Positions 53,986 through 61,149 of a DNA stretch of 64,000 nt are shown one piece after another. Source of the DNA: Larkinella sp. C7 (GTDB lineage Bacteria; Bacteroidota; Bacteroidia; Cytophagales; Spirosomataceae); the NCBI RefSeq assembly GCF_006149005.1, contig NZ_VBSL01000016.1:89218-153217 (forward strand), given 5' to 3'. The number at the start of each line of letters is the position of its first letter. Position 1 is the stretch's first letter. The notes beneath the pieces were generated by a model. The model was not told where the DNA came from. It did no database searches and saw nothing but the letters and a program-made list of their open reading frames with translations. Position numbers and translations under genes: made by a program.

Positions 53986-56106
53986 ATGAAATCAACGCTT
54001 ACACTTCTGATAACGACCATGCTTCTGACGGATCTCGCGCCGGTGAACGGCCAATCCATTACTGAAAATCCTTTTTTCACCGCCTATACCACCCCTTTTG
54101 GCGTACCGGCCTTCGACAAAATCAAGCCGGAACACTACGAACCGGCTTTTGAGGAAGGCATCAAACAGCAGGCGGCTGACATTGCGAAAATCACCAGCCA
54201 GACCCAGGCACCCACCTTTGCCAACACCATCGAAGCCCTGGAAGCGGGCGGTGATCTGCTCAGTCGGGTGAGCACGGTATTTTTCAACCTCAACAACGCC
54301 AACACCAGCGATGCTCTTCAGAAAATCGCCCAGACCATTGCGCCCAAACTGGCGAAAAACGGCGACGACATCGCGCTGAATCCGGCCCTGTTCAAGCGGG
54401 TAAAAACCGTTTACGACCAGCGAAACCAGCTTAAACTCACCGGCGAACAACAGCAGTTGCTCGAAAAAACGTACAAGAATTTTGTCCGGGGCGGAGCCGC
54501 TTTGACCGCCGAAAAACAGGATCGGCTGCGGAAAATCAATGAAGAGCTTTCGGTCCTGACCCTGAAGTTTGGTCAGAATCTGCTGGCCGAAAACAACGCC
54601 TACACGCTGGTAATCGACAAAAAGGAAGACCTCAGCGGTTTGCCCGCTTCGCTGGTGAGCGCGGCTGCCAACGAAGCCAAAAAGCGAAATCAGGACGGCA
54701 AATGGATTTTTACCCTGCAAAACCCGAGCATCATGCCGTTTTTGCAATATGCCGACAACCGGGCACTCCGCGAGCAGATTTTCCGGGCCTATCTCGAACG
54801 CGGCAATCACAACGACGCGCGTGACAACAAGGCGTTGATGGCCAAAATGGTAACGCTTCGGGCCGAAAAGGCGCAGTTGCTGGGCTACGAAAACCACGCG
54901 GCTTTTGTGCTGGAAGAAAGCATGGCTTCAACGCCCGCCAAGGTGAGCGAACTGCTCAATCAACTCTGGGCCGCAACGGTGCCCGTGACGAAGCAGGAAG
55001 CCACCGAGTTGCAGGCGTTGATGGACAAGGAAGGAAAGAACGAAAAGCTGGCGAGTTGGGACTGGCGGTATTATGCCGAAAAACTCCGCAAGCAAAAATA
55101 CGCCCTCGATGGCGAACAGCTCAAACCGTATTTCTCGCTCGAAAACGTCCGCGAAGGCATTTTCATGCTCACCGGACGGCTCTACGGTTTGCGCTTCGAA
55201 CGGCGAACGGATTTACCAATCTATCAGGAAGAAGTTCAGAGCTACGAAGTGAAAGAAGCCGACGGACGGCACATCGGGATTCTGTATATGGATTTTCACC
55301 CGCGCGCCAGCAAACGCGGAGGAGCGTGGATGACCAGTTTTCGGCGGCAGGAAGTGGAAAAAGGCCAGAAAATCACGCCGGTGATTTCCATCGTCTGCAA
55401 CTTCTCGCGTCCGTCGGGCGACGCCCCGGCCTTGCTCAGTCTGGAGGAAACCCGGACGTTTTTCCACGAATTCGGCCACGCCCTGCACGGTTTGCTTTCC
55501 AACGTCACCTACGCCAGTTTGTCGGGAACATCGGTGCCGCGCGACTTCGTGGAACTGCCTTCGCAAATCATGGAAAACTGGTCGGAGGAAGCGCAAATGC
55601 TGAAACTCTACGCCAAACATTACAAAACCGGCGCGGTGATTCCGGATGCGCTGATCGAGAAAATCAACAAAAGCAGTCTGTTTAACCAGGGTTTTGAAAC
55701 GACTGAATACCTGGCCGCGTCGTTGCTCGACATGGAGTACCATACGCTGAAACCCGGCGAGGTGCCGACGGATGTGCTGGCTTTCGAAAAGCAGTCGATG
55801 GATAAAATCGGTTTGATCGACCAGATTCCCCCGCGCTACCGGAGCACGTATTTCCAGCACATTTTCGCGGGCGGTTATTCGGCGGGTTATTACAGCTACA
55901 TCTGGTCGGCGGTTTTGGATGCCGATGCTTTCGAAGTGTTCAAGCAAAAAGGTTTATTCGATCAGAAATCCGCCCAGTCGTTCCGCAAAAACGTCCTCGA
56001 AAAGGGCGGCACCGACGAACCGATGACGCTCTATAAAAATTTCCGGGGCTCCGAACCCGACATCAAACCGCTGCTCCGTCGCCGGGGCTTGCTGAAGGTG
56101 TTATAA
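53986..56106 (+). CDS. M3-family zinc metallopeptidase (peptidyl-dipeptidase Dcp/oligopeptidase A type)
   Basis: Degrades oligopeptides. The 706-residue product has a signal-like N-terminus (residues 3-23, ending VNGQS), so it is probably periplasmic like Dcp homologues in this phylum, then the long helical M3 fold with the zinc motif FFHEFGHALHG (near residue 494) and the downstream Glu in FVELPSQIMENW about 25-30 residues later. YFQHIFAGGYSAGYYSYIW near the C-terminus is typical of the Dcp branch. Full length for the family. A near-perfect promoter lies just upstream; a palindrome follows the stop. Confidence 0.93.
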   Translation: MKSTLTLLITTMLLTDLAPVNGQSITENPFFTAYTTPFGVPAFDKIKPEHYEPAFEEGIKQQAADIAKITSQTQAPTFANTIEALEAGGDLLSRVSTVFFNLNNANTSDALQKIAQTIAPKLAKNGDDIALNPALFKRVKTVYDQRNQLKLTGEQQQLLEKTYKNFVRGGAALTAEKQDRLRKINEELSVLTLKFGQNLLAENNAYTLVIDKKEDLSGLPASLVSAAANEAKKRNQDGKWIFTLQNPSIMPFLQYADNRALREQIFRAYLERGNHNDARDNKALMAKMVTLRAEKAQLLGYENHAAFVLEESMASTPAKVSELLNQLWAATVPVTKQEATELQALMDKEGKNEKLASWDWRYYAEKLRKQKYALDGEQLKPYFSLENVREGIFMLTGRLYGLRFERRTDLPIYQEEVQSYEVKEADGRHIGILYMDFHPRASKRGGAWMTSFRRQEVEKGQKITPVISIVCNFSRPSGDAPALLSLEETRTFFHEFGHALHGLLSNVTYASLSGTSVPRDFVELPSQIMENWSEEAQMLKLYAKHYKTGAVIPDALIEKINKSSLFNQGFETTEYLAASLLDMEYHTLKPGEVPTDVLAFEKQSMDKIGLIDQIPPRYRSTYFQHIFAGGYSAGYYSYIWSAVLDADAFEVFKQKGLFDQKSAQSFRKNVLEKGGTDEPMTLYKNFRGSEPDIKPLLRRRGLLKVL

Positions 56107-56111
56107 AGTTG

Positions 56112-56212
56112 GTTTACAGTCTACGGTTTACAGTTGGCTGGCGCATTCACAATCGTGCATCAGTCCCGGTGGAGAACCGCACCGTAAACCGTAGACTGAA
56201 AACCGTAAACCA
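56112..56212. repeat. Palindrome of TTTACAGTCTACGG words
   Basis: Left arm GTTTACAGTCTACGGTTTAC (56112-56131) pairs with right arm GTAAACCGTAGACTGAAAAC (56183-56202). The centre reads GGCTGGCGCATTCACAATCG then TGCATCAG, a variant of the GACGCG...TGCGTC core. It sits between the M3 peptidase and the next gene on the same strand. Confidence 0.85.
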
Positions 56213-56230
56213 TAAACCCCAAACTCCATT

Positions 56231-57193
56231 ATGAAGAAATACCTACCCACCCTCCTGCTGGCTTTCTCCCTGATTTCCTGGACCATCGACGATGTTCCCC
56301 AGGCGGTGATTACCAACGATTCCATCAAGGCAACGCTGTATTTGCCAGACACCGCCACCGGGTATTACCGGGGCACGCGCTTCGACTGGTCGGGCGTGAT
56401 TGCCAATCTGGAGTACAAAGGGCACAGCTATTTTGGGAAGTGGTTTGACAAATACGATCCGTATCTGCACGACGCCATCAGCGGCCCGGTCGAAGCGTTT
56501 GACCCGATTGGTTACGATCAGGCCAAACCCGGCGACCTGTTCGTGAAGATTGGCGTGGGGAGCCTGCGGAAGATCGACAGTGAACCGTACAAGTTTGTCG
56601 CGCCCTACCAACACGTGGATAAAGGGCAGTGGTCGGTTCAGAAAAAAGCCGATCAGGTGCGGTTTACCCATGTGTTGAAGGATGCGGCCGGATATTCCTA
56701 CGAATACGAAAAAACCGTGAAGCTCACCAAAGGCAAGCCCGAACTGGTGCTGGAGCACCGCCTGAAAAATACCGGCAAACAGCGCATCGAAACCGCCGTT
56801 TACAACCACAACTTTCTGGTGATCGACCAGCAGCCGTCGGGGCCGGATTTTCGGGTTCAGTTTGGGTTTCCGGCCAAACCGACCGGCGATTTGAAAGACA
56901 TTCTGGCCAGTAAAAATCAGGAGCTTACCTTTTTGAGACCGCTCCAGAACCGGGAGAGCATTTACACGCTCGTGGAAGGTTACGGCGCCAGTGCCAGCGA
57001 TTACGACATCCGGGTTGAAAACACCAAAACCGGCGCGGGTGTCCGGATTCGGAGCGACCGGCCCATGTCGAAACTGGCATTCTGGTCGAACCCGAAAAAC
57101 CTGTCGCCCGAACCCTTCATTGCGATCAATGTGGCACCGGGACAGGCGTTTACGTGGAAGATTTCGTACGAATTTTATACAACAGGGCAGTAA
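56231..57193 (+). CDS. Secreted protein, possible galactose-mutarotase-like fold
   Basis: The 320-residue product has a signal peptide (LPTLLLAFSLISW) and a beta-rich body with YYRGTRFDWSGVIANLEY, YEYEKTVKLTKGKPELVLEH and VYNHNFLVIDQQPSGPDF. The order of strands, with LEHRLKNTGKQ followed by YNHNF, suggests the supersandwich of aldose 1-epimerases and related carbohydrate-binding proteins, but the catalytic histidine and glutamate are not securely placed. No family name can be given. A bidirectional terminator follows. Confidence 0.7.
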   Translation: MKKYLPTLLLAFSLISWTIDDVPQAVITNDSIKATLYLPDTATGYYRGTRFDWSGVIANLEYKGHSYFGKWFDKYDPYLHDAISGPVEAFDPIGYDQAKPGDLFVKIGVGSLRKIDSEPYKFVAPYQHVDKGQWSVQKKADQVRFTHVLKDAAGYSYEYEKTVKLTKGKPELVLEHRLKNTGKQRIETAVYNHNFLVIDQQPSGPDFRVQFGFPAKPTGDLKDILASKNQELTFLRPLQNRESIYTLVEGYGASASDYDIRVENTKTGAGVRIRSDRPMSKLAFWSNPKNLSPEPFIAINVAPGQAFTWKISYEFYTTGQ

Positions 57194-57220
57194 GGAACAG
57201 TCGATTCCGCCACGATTCTT

Positions 57221-57252
57221 CAAAAAGGCATCAGAATTACCTGATGCCTTTT
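57221..57252. terminator. Bidirectional intrinsic terminator between converging genes
   Basis: AAAAAGGCATCAG (57221-57233) and CTGATGCCTTTTT (57240-57252) form a 13-base-pair stem with a 6-base loop and A/T tracts on both sides, so it serves the gene at 56231 and the gene at 57256. Confidence 0.92.
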
Positions 57253-57255
57253 TGA

Positions 57256-57726
57256 TTAGCTAACGGGTTGCCATGCCGCGTCGTCAAACTTCGGCAGCTC
57301 AATTTTGGCCAGTAGTTCGTCTTCCAGCAAAGCCGCCCATTCAATCAGATAGGCCACAACGTCGTCGCGGTGGTTATGACGTAGGTAACGCTTTTCGATG
57401 GGGAAACGATCCAACACCCGCCGGTCGGTCAGTTTTTCGAGGTTCTTCAGGTCTTCGATCGCCAGACCGGCCTGCAACATTTCACTGATTACCAGATCAA
57501 TCGGCATGTAGCTCGTGGGGCAATAGTCGGCCACCTGCTCGTTCCAGTCGCCATAGCGTTGCATGGCGTAGGCGTGAATCTGGGCTTTGGTCAGTTTGGT
57601 CAATTCCTGAGCGAGGTTGCCGCAGTTGCAACCGCCCATGTGGCCCCATTCATAAGGAGCGCCTTCCTGTAGTTTCCGGGCTGTCCGGCGCAGCGCATCG
57701 ATCAGTTCAGGATTTGGTCGTGCCAT
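57256..57726 (-). CDS. Hypothetical protein, 156 residues, conserved-looking CNCG motif
   Basis: Cytosolic, helical protein with no signal peptide. Distinctive GAPYEWGHMGGCNCGNLAQ in the first third (Cys33 and Cys35), YGDWNEQVADYCPTS in the middle, and RRVLDRFPIEKRYLRHNHRD further on. The closely spaced cysteines and histidines could bind metal, but the family is not recognised. A bidirectional terminator ends the gene; the GTAAACTTTG stretch just upstream of the start is a possible promoter fragment with non-ideal spacing. Confidence 0.7.
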   Translation of the reverse strand: MARPNPELIDALRRTARKLQEGAPYEWGHMGGCNCGNLAQELTKLTKAQIHAYAMQRYGDWNEQVADYCPTSYMPIDLVISEMLQAGLAIEDLKNLEKLTDRRVLDRFPIEKRYLRHNHRDDVVAYLIEWAALLEDELLAKIELPKFDDAAWQPVS

Positions 57727-57843
57727 GGTAGTACAAAGTTTACGATTTTACCAACCCAACAGATTGTGATTCCATTTTGTTTCCTGCAAAAACGTCTCTT
57801 TTAGCAGAAAAAAAGACCGCTATTTTTTCCTGAAAACGCTGAC

Positions 57844-58674
57844 TCAAACCAGGTAAATACCGTCTTCCTTAATCGCAATCTTCCGTTCCCGAAACAGCGC
57901 CCCGATGGCTTTCTTGAAGGTTTTCTTACTCATCTCCAGCGTCTGGTAAATGGCATCCGGTTCGCTGTAATCGTTGAGGGGCAGAAAACCGTTCTGCTCT
58001 TTCAGCGTGGCCAGAATCCGCTGCGCGTTCGGTTCCACGTTTTCATACCCCGGTTTTTGCAGGCTCACATCGATCCGGTTGTCGTCGCGAATCGTCTTGA
58101 TGTAGCCCGTCAGCCGGTCGCCGGGATACACCTGACGGAACACCTCATTCGCGTAGACCAGGCCCCGGTAGCGGTTGTTGATGATGACGTTGATGCCCAG
58201 ATCGGTCGGTTCCCAGGCCAGCAGCGACACTTCCTGCCCTTCCGTCAGGTTGGGTACTTCCGAATCCAGAAACCGGTTGAGCCGGCTCGACGCCACCAGC
58301 CGGTCGGTTTCGTGATCGAGGTACAGGTACACGACGTACCAGCGGCCCACTTCCATCGGGCGGCTTTGCTCGCGGTAGGGCACCAGCAGGTCTTTTTCCA
58401 GCCCCCAGTCCAGAAACGCACCCACGCTTGTGACCGAAACTACTTGCAAACGCGCAAACTGATTGCGCTGGATTTTAGGCGTCAGCGTGGTGGCAATGAT
58501 CCGGTCTTCCGAGTCGGTATAAACGAACACATCGATCGGATCATCGACCCGCAGCGATTCCGGCACGTATTTGTTGGGGAGCAGGATGTCATTGTCCTCA
58601 TCGTCGCCCAGAAAAACCCCGACGCTGGTTTCGCGGAGGGCAATCAGGGTATTTATTTTTCCAATTTGTATCAT
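57844..58674 (-). CDS. cvfB: S1-like RNA-binding protein, CvfB family
   Basis: The 276-residue product opens with an S1-like fold (KINTLIALRETSVGVFLGD), continues with QFARLQVVSVTSVGAFLDWG and a third S1-like segment (LTEGQEVSLLAW, YRGLVYANEVF, VYPGDRLTGYIK), and ends in a winged-helix part (MSKKTFKKAIGALFRERKI, GIYLV). This architecture (S1-like repeats plus C-terminal winged helix) defines CvfB, an RNA-binding regulator first described in Staphylococcus. Full length. It is 24 bases downstream of the DUF885 gene on the same strand, probably cotranscribed. Confidence 0.9.
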   Translation of the reverse strand: MIQIGKINTLIALRETSVGVFLGDDEDNDILLPNKYVPESLRVDDPIDVFVYTDSEDRIIATTLTPKIQRNQFARLQVVSVTSVGAFLDWGLEKDLLVPYREQSRPMEVGRWYVVYLYLDHETDRLVASSRLNRFLDSEVPNLTEGQEVSLLAWEPTDLGINVIINNRYRGLVYANEVFRQVYPGDRLTGYIKTIRDDNRIDVSLQKPGYENVEPNAQRILATLKEQNGFLPLNDYSEPDAIYQTLEMSKKTFKKAIGALFRERKIAIKEDGIYLV

Positions 58675-58698
58675 TCGAAACGGTTTTTCAAGCCCTTT

Positions 58699-60480
58699 TT
58701 ACTGCTTTTGCCGGTCGGCCCAGGCATCCATCTTGTGTTCCAGCACATCCAGCGGCATACAACCGTCTTTCAGGAATTCGTCGTGGAAAGCCGCCAGCTT
58801 GAACTGGTCGCCCAGCTGTTTTTCGTACTTGGCCCGCAATTCCCGGATTTTCAGCGCCCCGATCTTGTACGATAGCGCCTGCGCCGGAATGGCCATATAC
58901 CGCTCGATTTCGGCCACCGCGCCCTGTTCCGCAATCGGTTCGTTGTCCATCATGTACTTGATGGCTTCTTCGCGGGTCATGTGTTTGGTGTGAATCGCCA
59001 CATCGACCACCAGCCGGATCGCCCGGTGAATTTCGTCGCTCAAAGCGCCCATATACTGGTACGGATCGGTGTAAATGCCGAGTTCCTTGCCCAGCGACTC
59101 GCAGTACAACGCCCAGCCTTCGCCGTAGGCGCCATACCACGCAAACCGCCGGAATTTCGGCAAATCCGTGTTTTCCTGCTGCAAAGACACCTGGTAATGG
59201 TGACCGGGAATGGCTTCGTGCAAAAACAAGGACTCCATGCCGGACGTAACGTTGAATTGGGTCGCATCCGGAATCGGAACGTAGAAAATGCCGGGGCGAC
59301 TTCCATCCGCCGACGCCGGGTTGTATTCCGCACTCGCCGAGGCTTCGCGGAACTTCTCCGTTTGCCGGATTTCAAATTTTGACTTTGGCGTTTGGGTAAA
59401 CATCTTCGCCAGATTCGGCTCGATCCGCGCCAGAATTGTGTTGAAAGCCGCCAGCACGTCTTTCGGCTGTTTGTAGGGATAAAACTTCGGGTCGGTTTTG
59501 AGGTGAGTGAAAAAATCGTTCAGCGAACCGGGAAAACCGACCTGCGTTTTTACTTTCTCCATTTCACCCCGAATCCGGGCCACTTCTTTCAAACCGGTCT
59601 GGTAAATTTCATCCGGCGTTTTGTCGGTGGTCGTCCAGGTTTTGACCAGCTCTTTATACAACTCCGGCCCCTGTGGAACCACATCGATGCCCGAGGTAGT
59701 ACGGGCTTTGGGCAGGTATTCCTGCTGTAGAAAATCGCCCAGTTTTTTATACGTCGGCACGATCTGTTCCAGAATCGCCGTCTTGTAAGCGGCTGTCAGG
59801 CGGTTTTTATCCGCTTCGCCAAATTCTTTCGGCAGGTTCCTGATCGGGCCGTAAAACAGACTTTGAGTCGGATCGGTCACCACCAGATCGGTCATCTGCG
59901 GGATCATCTTCACCACCAGGCTTTTCGGCCAGATCAGGCCAGTCGCCATGCCTTTCCGGAAATTGGCCACGGCGGTATCACCCCAGACCTGAAAGGCCGA
60001 AACCCGCTTCAGCCAGTTGTCGTAATCCTTGACGGTTTTGAACGGCTGCGCCCCCGCTCCGCTGCCCAACTGACCAAACGACAGCGTCAGCCCTTCGAAC
60101 TGTGAAAACGGCACGTATTCGAGGTGAAACTTAAATTGGTCCAACTGCAGCTCCAGCTCGCGTTTCAGAATATCGTACGAAATTTTGTCCTGATCCGACA
60201 GTTTTTCGCGATCAAAGGCTTTTATTTTGTCGAGATAGTCGGTGTAAAATGCCTTCGTCTGGCCAAGAAATTCCTGCGAAATGCTGTTGGGCAGCAAATC
60301 GTTGTAGCGGTTGTCGCCCTGATACGTCGCTTCAATCGGAAACAGCTTCAGGCGTTCTTCGTAGTACGTATCGACGGTTTGGGCGAAATCGGCATTGGCA
60401 GCCGTGTTTTCCTGTCCGGTTTTGGAGTTACAGGCCATCATCGAAGCCATGAGCAGAGCGGATACAAGGATTAGTTTCAT
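58699..60480 (-). CDS. DUF885-family lipoprotein, putative metallo-carboxypeptidase
   Basis: The 593-residue product has a lipoprotein signal (lipobox MMACNS, Cys17). The DUF885 hallmark FLHEAIPGHHYQ lies near residue 419, a zinc-type HExxPGHH motif; further conserved-looking blocks are SADGSRPGIFYVPIPDA and GEGWALYCESLG. Family members are thought to be peptidases, but substrates are largely unproven. Anchored in the outer or inner membrane facing the periplasm. Upstream is a 670-base gap without recognisable genes. Confidence 0.9.
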   Translation of the reverse strand: MKLILVSALLMASMMACNSKTGQENTAANADFAQTVDTYYEERLKLFPIEATYQGDNRYNDLLPNSISQEFLGQTKAFYTDYLDKIKAFDREKLSDQDKISYDILKRELELQLDQFKFHLEYVPFSQFEGLTLSFGQLGSGAGAQPFKTVKDYDNWLKRVSAFQVWGDTAVANFRKGMATGLIWPKSLVVKMIPQMTDLVVTDPTQSLFYGPIRNLPKEFGEADKNRLTAAYKTAILEQIVPTYKKLGDFLQQEYLPKARTTSGIDVVPQGPELYKELVKTWTTTDKTPDEIYQTGLKEVARIRGEMEKVKTQVGFPGSLNDFFTHLKTDPKFYPYKQPKDVLAAFNTILARIEPNLAKMFTQTPKSKFEIRQTEKFREASASAEYNPASADGSRPGIFYVPIPDATQFNVTSGMESLFLHEAIPGHHYQVSLQQENTDLPKFRRFAWYGAYGEGWALYCESLGKELGIYTDPYQYMGALSDEIHRAIRLVVDVAIHTKHMTREEAIKYMMDNEPIAEQGAVAEIERYMAIPAQALSYKIGALKIRELRAKYEKQLGDQFKLAAFHDEFLKDGCMPLDVLEHKMDAWADRQKQ

Positions 60481-61149
60481 GATCGAATCGCATTCGGCAA
60501 AAGTTCAGAGCGGAAAGGTAGCCATAAACCGCCGAAAACCCTGACCGTGACGGGCCGCACGGGGATTGAAGACCACTTTCCTTTCAGTAAAAATTGACCG
60601 CACAAATGGTAACCCGAACAGAGTCTTGTCAATTTGGGGTTTTCTCACCAGCCATAAACGACCGTTGAATGCGGAGGCTCTTACCCAACAGGAAAGGTGT
60701 TTTAAGGGCTTTATCTGAATGGCCCCCCGCGATGGGCTTTGTCGCTACGCTCATTGGGTGAACACGCCATTGAAAACGCAAAAACCGTCGAACGTTTATC
60801 AATCTCTGTTCACCAGCGAGCGGCTGGACCGTACTTGCTGCACGTTGCCAGCGGTTCCAGACAGGTAGTTTTGAAAGCATTGAAGCCATCATTGACAAGT
60901 TGTTCACTTTAAGCTGTTTGACTCCGTTTTGAATCGGAGTCAAACAGCTTTTTTTATACTTACCATTTTGTTAGAATTGTTCTTTTCATTTGCTATTTTC
61001 GCAGTAATAATAGTAACGTATACACTACGCGTCGGGGCTGTTCCAAACCCGCAACCAACCCGTTTACGCACTATTCAGGAAACCGCTCAACGTCTTCCGC
61101 CGGTTCTGATCCGGCCACGCAATTTCTGTCTACTAAACCATTTTATCCC
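60481..61149. other. Gene-poor 669-bp region with an orphan terminator
   Basis: Between the divergent DUF885 and beta-helix genes. The only long frame (60629-60943, minus strand) has no family resemblance and begins inside the terminator hairpin, so I do not call it a gene. A weak promoter candidate for the next gene is TTTG (60967-60970) with TATTTTCG (60994-61001). The composition of 60540-60900 is ordinary, so a degraded gene or an untranslated RNA is possible. Confidence 0.5.
60912..60956 (+). terminator. Strong intrinsic terminator (16-bp stem)
   Basis: AAGCTGTTTGACTCCG (60912-60927) pairs exactly with CGGAGTCAAACAGCTT (60936-60951), loop of 8 bases, followed by T residues to 60956. No plus-strand gene is seen upstream of it. 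Confidence 0.88.

Noticed and set aside
60629..60943. Minus-strand protein gene of 104 residues
   Set aside because: No family resemblance, no signal or domain, and its start lies inside a terminator hairpin. It might be a degraded gene, but there is not enough evidence.
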